Part shown: one piece after another, positions 23,622-31,841 of the stretch
How positions within the stretch are numbered: the stretch's first letter is position 1
How the letters are laid out: each line of letters opens with the position of its first letter
Source of the DNA: JAUUZQ01 sp964538375
GTDB lineage: Bacteria; Bacteroidota; Bacteroidia; Bacteroidales; GCA-2748055
Direction of reading: 5' to 3'
NCBI GenBank assembly: GCA_964538375.1
Contig: CAZIFQ010000026.1
Span: 1 to 44,609, forward strand
DNA length: 44,609 nt
Notes under the pieces: model-generated
Told to the model about the DNA's origin: nothing
Databases searched by the model: none
What the model saw: only the letters and a program-made list of their open reading frames with translations
Program-made: the position numbers and the translations under genes

Positions 23622-24905
23622 TTACAGTTCAACTTTTACTGAGCCCTGGGAACGAATAAACAACTTGTAGCACTTTCCTTCACCAAAAACATGCTCCAGC
23701 GTTGAAACATATGTATCAACCAGGTTTCCAGGCACAAAAGCCTGGATAGTTCCTGCAAAACCACCTCCGTGAACACGCCATGCACCTTTGCCATGTAAAA
23801 CCATATCACTCAATGCCAGGGCTAGAGAAACTCCTTGTTCCTCTACATTTGTAACAGGATAAATATTTTGGTTATACATGTATGAACTATATCCTGATTC
23901 TATTACCATCTTCAGGAATCCTTCAAAATCATTATTCTCCAGTGCTGCAACTTGCTCAACAACACGTGCATTATCACGCTGGAAGTGGAAAGAACGCAAT
24001 ATCGCCCTATCGCCCACTTTCTCACGGATTGATGGCGCTATTTTTACTATATCTTCCATACTAACCTGACGAAGAACTTCTTTGCCAAGCTCCTTTGCAA
24101 CTGATTTCATCTCAATTGGCAGAGATGCGTATTCGTCATTTAAGTCAGCATGATTCCCACCCGTATCTGTTATTACCAATGTATAACCTGATTTTTGAAA
24201 ATCAAAATCCACTGCCTTAACAATAGGTTTTGACGGATCTTCAAAGTCGATGGTAATAAATCCTCCGACAGAACATGCTGTCTGATCCATTAGTCCGCAG
24301 GGTTTTCCAAAGTAATTGTTCTCAGACCATTGTCCAATGATTGCATTTTCAACCGGATCTAATCTACCATCATTAAAGAGATGGCTTATAATAGCACCGA
24401 TTAAAACTTCAAATGAGGCTGATGAACTAAGTCCTGACCCTTTTGGGACACGTCCCTCTATACAAGCATCAAATCCACCAATCTCGTACCCTAACTCCTT
24501 CAAGCGAGCGCAGATTCCTTTAACAATTGATCCCGATGTATAGAATTGGGCTTCATCAATTTCCAGGTCAGACAAGTCTACCTGAAACTCAGGATATCCT
24601 TCCGATTTTATTCTTATAATACTTGAATCATTCTTTGCTGCAACAGCAATATTATCAAGGTCTACAGCACCTGCCAGGACACGTCCAAACTGGTGATCCG
24701 TATGATTTCCGCCAATTTCTGTTCTTCCGGGAGAAGAGAATAACTCAACATCATCAGTTTTATAAACTTCTGCAAATTCATTCATCAGAGTCTTGTACCT
24801 GTCTGCCTGCTCATTCAAAACTGCAGAATTTGAACCGTACAACTTCTGAAACATTGGATTATTACCATTGTTGATTTTCTTAATCAGACTAGCGATTTTT
24901 GCCAT
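23622..24905 (-). CDS. galK: galactokinase
   Basis: Phosphorylates galactose to galactose 1-phosphate with ATP, the entry step of the Leloir pathway. The galactokinase signature GRTEIGGNHTDHQ lies near residue 59. The GHMP ATP-binding motif VPKGSGLSSSASFE lies near 133. The C-terminal GHMP motif WRVHGGGFAGTIQA lies near 382. The 427-residue length is slightly above many bacterial forms, with about 25 extra N-terminal residues, as in other Bacteroidota. It is first of galK-transporter-galM. No galT or galE gene is seen in this window. Confidence 0.95.
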   Translation of the reverse strand: MAKIASLIKKINNGNNPMFQKLYGSNSAVLNEQADRYKTLMNEFAEVYKTDDVELFSSPGRTEIGGNHTDHQFGRVLAGAVDLDNIAVAAKNDSSIIRIKSEGYPEFQVDLSDLEIDEAQFYTSGSIVKGICARLKELGYEIGGFDACIEGRVPKGSGLSSSASFEVLIGAIISHLFNDGRLDPVENAIIGQWSENNYFGKPCGLMDQTACSVGGFITIDFEDPSKPIVKAVDFDFQKSGYTLVITDTGGNHADLNDEYASLPIEMKSVAKELGKEVLRQVSMEDIVKIAPSIREKVGDRAILRSFHFQRDNARVVEQVAALENNDFEGFLKMVIESGYSSYMYNQNIYPVTNVEEQGVSLALALSDMVLHGKGAWRVHGGGFAGTIQAFVPGNLVDTYVSTLEHVFGEGKCYKLFIRSQGSVKVEL

Positions 24906-24952
24906 AATTTTTTTTAGACTTAAAAATTAAAAATACTTCAAAATAGAATTAT

Positions 24953-24981
24953 CAAAAGTAAAAACTTCAAGCTAAAACCAA
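24953..24981 (-). promoter_or_regulatory. candidate Bacteroidota promoter for the galK operon
   Basis: On the minus strand TACTTTTG at 24960-24953 matches the -7 consensus TAnnTTTG exactly. A TTG at 24981-24979 lies 18 bp upstream, near the usual -33 spacing. The -7 box is about 48 bp before the galK start. Confidence 0.45.
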
Positions 24982-25048
24982 GCATTTCGTTTCTAAAATA
25001 GCAAAAAATAATTGAATGTTCTTTCATATACCTAAGAATGACAATAAA

Positions 25049-25957
25049 TCACCGTTTTAGTCCTCTTCCGGCCATAATCACAACTATTGCCCCTATTATT
25101 ACCATGAGGGCGCCAAAGAGACCTATCAAAGAAAAAGACTCGTGATCAATCCACGATACATTCATTCTTCCAAGGATAGCCATAGATATAAAAGTGATGA
25201 TTGGGTTCAGAGTAATGATCACACTAACTTTGTTTGCTTCAGTATATTTAATGGCAAGCGCTAATGATCCATATGCGAAGACGGTATTGAATCCCAGGTA
25301 GAGCAGAAGTCCCATCTCCAGTCCCGAATAACCCGCCATTCCTTTAATATGTGCAAAAGGAAAGAGAATAAGGGTACAAAAGCTATAGATAAACAGATTC
25401 AGCTGGTTGGGAGTATAGGTTTTTACCAGTTTCTTTTGAAATGAAGCAAAAACTGCCCATGACAATCCACCGCCAAAGATCAGCAGCATTCCTTTTGTAA
25501 ATTGGTGATCCACTCCTCGCATGGCAGCGATCTGCTCGGAATAGAACAGAACGATCCCTGAAATAACAACGATGAATCCGGCGATATGCTTCCAATTTAC
25601 ATGCTCTTTAAAAATAACGATTCCCGAAATAGCAAAAGTTATAGGAGCAATCATAATAAAAACCTGAGAAGAAGAGGGACTCACATATTTGATACCAGTT
25701 ATGAAACCCAGGTAATTTAAACCCAGGAATACAGCAGCAACTATAAGTGCCAGGGGTATTTTCCTATAGATGGAAAAATCGCTTCTTCGGAAAATTAATG
25801 TCAGGAGGGCCAACAACACAAAGGCAGTGGCAAAGCGAAACCATACCACAGTTACAGGATCAATGTCGGTAACAACAATCTTCAGTACAATGGCCATAAA
25901 ACCCCACAATGAGGCAGTGATGGCTGCATATAGTATACCCTTTGAGTTATCGTTCAT
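25049..25957 (-). CDS. EamA/DMT-family transporter
   Basis: Ten-helix inner-membrane protein (302 residues) with two EamA repeats. The first repeat has SLWGFMAIVLK and VVWFRFATAFVLL; the second starts near residue 155 with GLSWAVFASFQKKLV and ends with LNPIITFISMAILG and FGALMVIIGAIVVI. The family exports or imports small metabolites, and specificity cannot be predicted by eye. It lies upstream of galK on the same strand but is separated by 143 bp that contain a likely galK promoter, so it is probably not part of the galactose operon. Confidence 0.85.
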   Translation of the reverse strand: MNDNSKGILYAAITASLWGFMAIVLKIVVTDIDPVTVVWFRFATAFVLLALLTLIFRRSDFSIYRKIPLALIVAAVFLGLNYLGFITGIKYVSPSSSQVFIMIAPITFAISGIVIFKEHVNWKHIAGFIVVISGIVLFYSEQIAAMRGVDHQFTKGMLLIFGGGLSWAVFASFQKKLVKTYTPNQLNLFIYSFCTLILFPFAHIKGMAGYSGLEMGLLLYLGFNTVFAYGSLALAIKYTEANKVSVIITLNPIITFISMAILGRMNVSWIDHESFSLIGLFGALMVIIGAIVVIMAGRGLKR

Positions 25958-26048
25958 AATTAAACGACAAAGATGGGGAAAATGCCGGGAATTTCGTCAA
26001 TATGATTTGTGCCAGGGAATATATTTAGCGAAACACGGGAACTCCCTT

Positions 26049-28247
26049 CTACTCAATCTCGACTGCTGTCTGCTGACTGCTGAGTACAGACTGATCTTCC
26101 TCGCTCACAATTACCATTTCATCCAATAAATATCCTGCTCCGGCAAACTTATCTATGATGAAGAGGATGTAACAAATATCAACAGAGATATTTCGGCACT
26201 GATCAGGATCATACATCTCATCGCTCATAGTTCCTTCCCAATTGCGATCGAAATTTATTCCAATGAGACGTCCGTCTGCATCGAGAACAGGACTGCCTGA
26301 ATTGCCACCTGAGGTATGATTTGAAGCAGAAAAACATACTGGCATTGTCTCATCCATACCATAGATTCCATAATCTTTCTCATTATAAAGCTGCTCAAGC
26401 TTTTCCGGGATTACATAGTCGTGTTTTCCCATATTCTTCTTTTCAATGATACCTCCCAGTGTTGTAAAATACTTCCAATGGACTGCATCAAGGGGTTCAT
26501 ATCCCTCAACTTTACCATAGGTGATCCTCATGGTAAAATTTGCATCAGGATAGAAAATTTCATCAGGATTCATTTCCATGATTCCACTTACATAGTCCTT
26601 ATACAGGTGGCCCAGACTTGAATGAAGCAAAGCATCCTGAGATGAAACTTGCGCAGAGTAGATATCAGTAATTTGATTGATATACTGAACCAATGGTTCT
26701 TTGTTAATTTTTTTCAGTGCTTTCTCTGGATTCTCCTCATACAATTTAAGTATAGAAGCAAATTCCTCCGCTGATTTAAATATCGTTTTATTGTATACAA
26801 CTGAAGCAAATAGCTCAAAGTCGCCCTTATATTTCTTCTGTACAAGCTGAAAAAACTCGGGATGATATTGTTCATCCATATACAAGTTTGTTGATTCCAT
26901 CATAGAACTAAAAATTTCCTGGTCAATAGGATGGTGATAGTTCTTATAAAAATTATCTGCATAGCTTTTAATCCTGTCCACCTCTTCTGCCGATGTCATC
27001 ATTCTTTGTATGCCGGATGAAAATCTAAACAATTCCACTGCATAGACTGCCTCCCTCATCAGGTCCACCATCAGCCCGGTAGATTCAAGTTGGGTGTAAA
27101 CATCCTCAAATGCGGGGAATAACTTGCTGTAAGTTTCTGCATCTTCCCCCGTTGCTGAAACTGAAACCCATTCGCTGAACTCTGTTTCGAACTTATGCTT
27201 TTCGTCAATAGCATTTAGTCGATTCAATCCCCTGATCACACCCTGCCACTTTTTCCAGGCATTGCTCACACCACGGTATTTTGAAGCGTACTGGATCCTG
27301 ACTAAATCAGACTCTTTCATATATTTATCCATGATCTCCAAGCGCTTGGTTCTTAATTCAATCTTCAGGGGCAGACTTTGTTCTGTAAGGATCTTTAGTG
27401 CATCGGAATAGAGAAATTGCTGTGTAGAACCGGGGTACCCCATCACCATTGTAAAATCACCTTCCTGCACTCCTTTTACAGAGATTTCAAATGATTTGCG
27501 AGGTTTATACGGTTGATTATCCGGACTATATTCCGCTGGCTCGTTGTCTGCATTGGCATACACTCTGAACATGGAGAAATCGCCGGTATGACGTGGCCAT
27601 ATCCAATTGTCATTGTCCTCTCCAAAATTTCCGATTGAGCTTGGGGGAGCTCCAACCAGCCGCACATCGTCGTATCGTTCATATACAAAAATATAGTACT
27701 GATTTCCGTAATAGAGCGGTTGAACAAGCACTTCATATTTGCCACCCTCAGAAGCTTCATTCCTCAAATCGCTAACATTTGAAGACATACGTTCTTCCCT
27801 CTCTTCGTTCGTCATTCCCTCTTCAATACCTGAAAATATTTCTTCAGTTACATCATCCATGTACCTTAAAAACCTCACTGACAATGAAGGATTCGGCAAT
27901 TCTTCATCCCTGTTCATGGCCCAAAAACCATCCGTCAGGTAATCATTTTCAACTGAACTATGTGCCTGGATAGCACCATAACCGCAATGATGATTGGTAA
28001 GAAGCAATCCTTCATTTGAAATAAGTTCTCCTGTACAACCACCACCAAAAATTACAACAGCATCTTTAAGACAAGCTTCATTTACGCTATAAATATCTTC
28101 AGCTGTTAGCTTGAATCCCTCTTTCTGCATATCTTCAATGGTATAGCCATTAAGCAATGATAACAGCCACATACCTTCGTCGGCACGGACGCTAAGAGAA
28201 GTAAGTAATATTGTCAGCGTAAGTAATGAGATTTTAATTTTTTGCAT
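26049..28247 (-). CDS. S46-family dipeptidyl peptidase, DPP11-like
   Basis: Periplasmic exopeptidase that removes dipeptides. I start at 28247 (MQKIKIS) because this gives a signal peptide (LLTLTILLTSLSVRA); the longer frame adds non-signal sequence. The trypsin-like triad is visible: His in TNHHCGYG near residue 86, Asp in the WPRHTGDFSMF region near 220, and Ser in GGNSGSP near 650. Arg follows 18 residues after the Ser (FDRNWEG). In characterised S46 enzymes an Arg at that place gives acidic (Asp/Glu) P1 preference, as in DPP11, whereas DPP7 has Gly. The 732-residue length is normal. Such peptidases mark asaccharolytic or protein-using Bacteroidota. Confidence 0.9.
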   Translation of the reverse strand: MQKIKISLLTLTILLTSLSVRADEGMWLLSLLNGYTIEDMQKEGFKLTAEDIYSVNEACLKDAVVIFGGGCTGELISNEGLLLTNHHCGYGAIQAHSSVENDYLTDGFWAMNRDEELPNPSLSVRFLRYMDDVTEEIFSGIEEGMTNEEREERMSSNVSDLRNEASEGGKYEVLVQPLYYGNQYYIFVYERYDDVRLVGAPPSSIGNFGEDNDNWIWPRHTGDFSMFRVYANADNEPAEYSPDNQPYKPRKSFEISVKGVQEGDFTMVMGYPGSTQQFLYSDALKILTEQSLPLKIELRTKRLEIMDKYMKESDLVRIQYASKYRGVSNAWKKWQGVIRGLNRLNAIDEKHKFETEFSEWVSVSATGEDAETYSKLFPAFEDVYTQLESTGLMVDLMREAVYAVELFRFSSGIQRMMTSAEEVDRIKSYADNFYKNYHHPIDQEIFSSMMESTNLYMDEQYHPEFFQLVQKKYKGDFELFASVVYNKTIFKSAEEFASILKLYEENPEKALKKINKEPLVQYINQITDIYSAQVSSQDALLHSSLGHLYKDYVSGIMEMNPDEIFYPDANFTMRITYGKVEGYEPLDAVHWKYFTTLGGIIEKKNMGKHDYVIPEKLEQLYNEKDYGIYGMDETMPVCFSASNHTSGGNSGSPVLDADGRLIGINFDRNWEGTMSDEMYDPDQCRNISVDICYILFIIDKFAGAGYLLDEMVIVSEEDQSVLSSQQTAVEIE

Positions 28248-28310
28248 TTCTTTGATTTGAGTATTGAGACAATGGGTTACCTCCTGCGCTAAAGCTTCGG
28301 AGGTTGATAA

Positions 28311-28366
28311 ATGAGTCAATGAGTTAATGAGTCAATGAGTTAATGGGTTAATGGGTTAATGGGTTA
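28311..28366. repeat. seven tandem copies of an 8-bp unit
   Basis: Units read ATGAGTCA, ATGAGTTA, ATGAGTCA, ATGAGTTA and then three ATGGGTTA. The array covers the end of the maf gene, whose TAA stop at 28356-28358 lies inside it, and the start of the gap before the S46 peptidase gene. A short hairpin (ACCTCC with GGAGGT, 28279-28304) follows toward the peptidase gene. Confidence 0.9.
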
Positions 28367-28952
28367 AAACAAATTCTTCTAGTTCTCGGTAGAGCAAGTG
28401 TATTGGTAATCCCATAACATTGAAGTATGATCCGCGGATCTCCTCAACTCCGACATATCCTATCCATTCCTGGATCCCGTATGCACCTGCTTTATCATAA
28501 GGTTTATAATGATCTATATAATATTCGATTTCCTCCTGGCTAAGTTTTCCGAATCTTACTTCGGTGGCTGCAACAAAACTTCGGTGCCGGTCATTCGAAC
28601 GAATATGAACGCCGGTATATACAAAATGTGAATTCCCGGAAATTCTTTTCAAAATTGACACTGCATCTGCCTTGTCATGCGGTTTCAAAAGAACATCATC
28701 TCCCTGGCAAACAATGGTATCTGCCGTTATCAATATATCGTTCTTCTGCATAGGTTTAGTGTATGCTTCAGATTTCTTTTTGGCCAGGAATTCAGTAATA
28801 TCAGCCCCTTTAAGTTCAGGGGGAAAACCTTCATCTACCTCAATATCATTAAATATTGAAAATGACAGTCCAAGCGACTCAAGTAAATCCTGTCTCCTTG
28901 GAGAACCGGAAGCAAGTATAATATTATATTCCTGTAGATCTGTCAGCAACAT
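28356..28952 (-). CDS. maf: Maf-family nucleoside triphosphate pyrophosphatase
   Basis: Housecleaning enzyme that hydrolyses non-canonical or canonical NTPs to NMP and pyrophosphate. The Maf signature ILASGSPRRQDLL starts near residue 12, with the SxSPRR loop intact. LITADTIV with the catalytic Asp lies near 70, and YDKAGAYGIQ and the GSYFNVMGLP motif lie near 154 and 175. The 198-residue length is normal. The stop codon lies in an 8-bp tandem repeat, so its last residues (VLTH) come from repeat sequence. It starts 3 bp after the UbiA-family gene, so the pair is co-transcribed. Confidence 0.93.
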   Translation of the reverse strand: MLLTDLQEYNIILASGSPRRQDLLESLGLSFSIFNDIEVDEGFPPELKGADITEFLAKKKSEAYTKPMQKNDILITADTIVCQGDDVLLKPHDKADAVSILKRISGNSHFVYTGVHIRSNDRHRSFVAATEVRFGKLSQEEIEYYIDHYKPYDKAGAYGIQEWIGYVGVEEIRGSYFNVMGLPIHLLYRELEEFVLTH

Positions 28953-28955
28953 AAA

Positions 28956-29924
28956 CTACAACCAGATTTTAATAATGAAATAGACAACTAATGAATAAAG
29001 TATTCCAACAAGCATGATCACTTTAATTAAAAAACTGGCTCTATGGTAATCCACTTTTTTAGCGGCCATGATCACCAAGGTAGCTAATATAAATAAGGGC
29101 AGCACCAGTAGTCCGACAAAGTAAACCAATGATATATAGTCAGTTGATTCGGCTGTAAACATGATGAACTTGATCAGAATATAGAGCAACATAAACACGC
29201 AAACCAGAATCAATGTGCTTATGATAATCTTGGTAGCTGTAATTCCCAACTTAATCGGCAAGGTTTTCATTCCATAAGCCCTGTCGCCTTCAAAATCTTC
29301 AGCGTCTTTAATAATCTCACGGATCAGGGTTGTTATAAAGGCAAACACAGCGAAACCTGTTACCCATATAAAGATGTAATTAAAGCTTGCGTTATGCTGC
29401 AGCATTATTGCACCATATTCGCGATTAAGGAGCGGCAATTCGAACAGGATAACAACCATGGGAACCAGGCTTGTCATAAACGCCACCGTAAGGTTCCCAA
29501 TAAGAAATTGCCTTTTATAATTGGTTGAATAGAACCACAGTAATCCTGATGTCAGTAAAAAAATAAAACTAAGTGAATACAGTTTAATATAGATACTCAG
29601 GTAAATACCAATACCAACTCCTATGATATTGAGTACAGTATGGAGGATCATTGCTACGCGGCGATTAATGGCTACACCAATAACCACCTTTTCAGGTTTA
29701 TTGATCCAATCGGTTTGCGTATCGAAATAGTCGTTAATTATATATCCTGCCGCAGCAATAAACACGGTAGACAATACCAACAAAGCAAAATGGAGGTTAT
29801 CCAGCTGCAGTTCAAAACCAGCAGATGGAAGTAAAGGTTCCATTATGAAATACCTCATAGCATATTGGGTTAATGCTATGATTAATAAATTCGGTAACCT
29901 TATCAAGCTGAAAATTGATCTCAT
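28956..29924 (-). CDS. UbiA-family prenyltransferase
   Basis: Integral membrane prenyltransferase (322 residues, about eight or nine hydrophobic segments). The first Asp-rich motif NDYFDTQTDWINKP lies near residue 64 and the second, DAEDFEGDRAYG, near 211. These bind the prenyl diphosphate through Mg2+. In Bacteroidota, members of this gene family beside maf and a KdsC-like phosphatase are often labelled geranylgeranylglycerol-phosphate geranylgeranyltransferase, but the acceptor is not provable from sequence; a quinone-type acceptor is an alternative. It is preceded by a 143-bp gap in which I see no gene. Confidence 0.85.
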   Translation of the reverse strand: MRSIFSLIRLPNLLIIALTQYAMRYFIMEPLLPSAGFELQLDNLHFALLVLSTVFIAAAGYIINDYFDTQTDWINKPEKVVIGVAINRRVAMILHTVLNIIGVGIGIYLSIYIKLYSLSFIFLLTSGLLWFYSTNYKRQFLIGNLTVAFMTSLVPMVVILFELPLLNREYGAIMLQHNASFNYIFIWVTGFAVFAFITTLIREIIKDAEDFEGDRAYGMKTLPIKLGITATKIIISTLILVCVFMLLYILIKFIMFTAESTDYISLVYFVGLLVLPLFILATLVIMAAKKVDYHRASFLIKVIMLVGILYSLVVYFIIKIWL

Positions 29925-30067
29925 AATTTGAAGAATCTGGCTTCTGGGGTAAATACAGTTTCAGTATAAAAATAGTCTCTTTTAATTTTAAAACAAGGGA
30001 GATAGAATGATTTTCAGTATAAAGTAATGATAATCCTTCTATAAGTGAAATATCACAAGCTGCTAAG

Positions 30068-30595
30068 TTACCAATTGAATGCCTCTCCGTCCAACCATCG
30101 ACCATGTAAACGCAATACTTGCTCGATAATATCCCTGGCACAGCCCTCCCCTCCTTTAAGATGTGAGATGTATGCAGAAACAGACTTAATCTCCTCCACT
30201 GCATCTGCCGGGCAGCATGCAATTCCTGCCTTATCCATCACATGGTAATCAGGAAGATCATCTCCCATATAAAGGATCTCCCCGGGTTCCAGATGATATT
30301 TGAATCTGAAATCTTCAAAATCATCCATTTTATCTGAAGCACCGAGGTAGATATCAGTTATCCCAAGACCCCTGAACCTACGACCGACTGATTCGGTTTT
30401 GCCACCGGTAATAATTGCAATAGGATAGCCACGTTTGACCGCATACTGCAATGCATATCCATCTTTTGTATTCATGGATCTCAGTAATTCGCCTTCGGCA
30501 GAAAGGTACACTTCTGGTTTACTCAAAACACCATCTACATCAAATGCAAAGGCCTTAATATTCCTTAAATCCTCCTTAAAATTTGTCTTACTCAT
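30068..30595 (-). CDS. KdsC-like HAD phosphatase (3-deoxy-manno-octulosonate-8-phosphatase family)
   Basis: Predicted to dephosphorylate KDO 8-phosphate in lipopolysaccharide core synthesis. HAD motif I is FDVDGVLS near residue 17 (Asp nucleophile, Asp acid/base), motif II is IITGG near 56, and motif IV is YMGDDLPD near 113. The 175-residue length and the C-terminal GGEGCARDIIEQV match the capless, tetrameric C0 KdsC group. Motif I has Ser where many KdsC proteins have Thr. The gene starts 8 bp after the DUF2520 gene stop. Without kdsA or kdsB nearby the exact substrate is inferred from family only. Confidence 0.85.
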   Translation of the reverse strand: MSKTNFKEDLRNIKAFAFDVDGVLSKPEVYLSAEGELLRSMNTKDGYALQYAVKRGYPIAIITGGKTESVGRRFRGLGITDIYLGASDKMDDFEDFRFKYHLEPGEILYMGDDLPDYHVMDKAGIACCPADAVEEIKSVSAYISHLKGGEGCARDIIEQVLRLHGRWLDGEAFNW

Positions 30596-30603
30596 TCCGG
30601 ATT

Positions 30604-31392
30604 CTAAAATTTGTTTTGTATACTCTTGCTAATTAATTTATAAAGTTCCTCCAATTCAGGCTCCGAACTCAGTTCCTCCAGGTGTCTGCTCATTGTTTTT
30701 TCATCCCCTCTTACAGCAGGACCTGTTTGCGCCTCTTTGGGCGACAAGGTATCAAGTTTTTTCAATGTTTGCCGCATGAGTGGCCTGATCAGTTCTAAAT
30801 CCAATCCTTCCTGCTTCAATAAATAATCGGCTATGCTCGCCATATGGTTGCTGAAATTACATGCAAATACGGCAGCGAGATGCAAGCGAAGACGCTCGGG
30901 AGCGCTTATACAAGAATAGTTACCCGAAATACGCTGAGCAACACAGGTAAGTGCATTTAAGGTATGTTCATTGTCTGCCTCCAGCAGAAAAGGAATATCG
31001 GAATAAATCATCTCTAACTCCCTGGTGAATGTCTGCAAAGGATAAAACACGCCATAAGCATTGCGTTTCCCGGAAAAGACAGACATGTCAATTGCTCCTG
31101 AAGTATGGACAATGATCTTGTCTGAAGCTAACAATGATTCTGCGACTGCATGTATTTCCGCATCCTGCACACAAATGAGATACATATCCGGCTCATAACG
31201 TACCTGTTTTATGCTTGTAAGTACCTCAGTGTCTACCAATTTCTTAATCGACCCTGCTAACTTTGGATTCCTGGCTACAATATGTTTTATTTCATAGCCT
31301 GCATTTTTCAAGGCGATTGCCAGGTGGGATCCAACATTGCCGGCTCCAATGATGGAGATTGAATTTATATCTGGATAAGCTTGCACATCCAA
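30604..31392 (-). CDS. Rossmann-like and DUF2520 domain protein
   Basis: Predicted NAD(P)-dependent dehydrogenase-like protein of unknown reaction. The N-terminal Rossmann domain has SIIGAGNVGSHLA near residue 13 and a second strand IKHIVARN. The C-terminal DUF2520 helical domain starts near 145 and carries RLHLAAVFACNFSNHM and AQTGPAVRGD, which are typical of the family. There is no signal peptide. It heads the operon DUF2520-KdsC-like(-UbiA-Maf), a grouping common in Bacteroidota. Its start lies about 55 bp from the rpoBC terminator, so its promoter must lie in 31393-31447. Confidence 0.85.
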   Translation of the reverse strand: MDVQAYPDINSISIIGAGNVGSHLAIALKNAGYEIKHIVARNPKLAGSIKKLVDTEVLTSIKQVRYEPDMYLICVQDAEIHAVAESLLASDKIIVHTSGAIDMSVFSGKRNAYGVFYPLQTFTRELEMIYSDIPFLLEADNEHTLNALTCVAQRISGNYSCISAPERLRLHLAAVFACNFSNHMASIADYLLKQEGLDLELIRPLMRQTLKKLDTLSPKEAQTGPAVRGDEKTMSRHLEELSSEPELEELYKLISKSIQNKF

Positions 31393-31447
31393 AGGTAATT
31401 ATAAGGAGAAGAAAACAAAAGGATGATGAATGGATTTGGAGTCAAAA

Positions 31448-31484
31448 AAAAAGGGCCATCTCAATTGAGACAGCCCCTTTTATA
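31448..31484 (-). terminator. intrinsic terminator of the rpoBC-DUF3467 operon
   Basis: On the minus strand AGGGGCTGTCTCAA pairs with TTGAGATGGCCCT (near-perfect, centred on CAATTG) and is followed by at least nine T. It lies 25 bp after the DUF3467 stop and before the DUF2520 gene. It shares GGGCTGTCTCAA with the PUL terminator at 19852. Confidence 0.88.
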
Positions 31485-31508
31485 ACTATTAAACAACATC
31501 AGTTAAAA

Positions 31509-31832
31509 CTACGCCTGAGCAGCAGGCCCACCAAAATTCATTGGCATAACCGGTCCACCTGGTTGATCAGAATTTTTGATCTTCCCATGCGCACTTTCAA
31601 ACTTTGACAAATTATCCTTCAAGGCATTGAGTAATCTCTTTGCATGTTCAGGAGTTAGAATAATTCTGGATTTCACTTCTGCTTTGGGTATACCGGGCAT
31701 CGCCCTAACAAAGTCAAGAACAAATTCAGAGGAAGAGTGAGTAATTATAGCAAGATTTGCGTATGTACCCTGAGCTACGTCCTCTTTCAATTCAATATTG
31801 ATTTGGTTTTTTTTGCTTTTCTCATCCATCAT
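31509..31832 (-). CDS. DUF3467 family protein
   Basis: Small (107-residue) cytoplasmic protein of unknown function that is often encoded directly after rpoC in Bacteroidota. The recognisable core is NIELKEDVAQGTYANLAIITHS followed by EFVLDFVRAMPG and VKSRIILTPEHAKRLL. The C-terminus is Pro/Gly/Ala-rich (GGPVMPMNFGGP). It begins 9 bp after the rpoC stop and ends before the operon terminator, so it is co-expressed with RNA polymerase. A second ATG directly follows the first, so the start may be one codon later. Confidence 0.87.
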   Translation of the reverse strand: MMDEKSKKNQINIELKEDVAQGTYANLAIITHSSSEFVLDFVRAMPGIPKAEVKSRIILTPEHAKRLLNALKDNLSKFESAHGKIKNSDQPGGPVMPMNFGGPAAQA

Positions 31833-31841
31833 TTCCAGGTA

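Noticed and set aside
24906..25048. Possible small gene in the gap before galK
   Set aside because: Strongly AT-rich with no open frame of note; a promoter explains it better.
28311..28366. Tandem repeat as a possible CRISPR array
   Set aside because: 8-bp head-to-tail units without spacers and no cas genes nearby.
29812..30222. 136-residue minus-strand frame across the KdsC-UbiA gap
   Set aside because: It overlaps both flanking genes in other frames and matches no motif; the 143-bp gap itself shows only a short repeated TTTCAGTATAAA and no gene.
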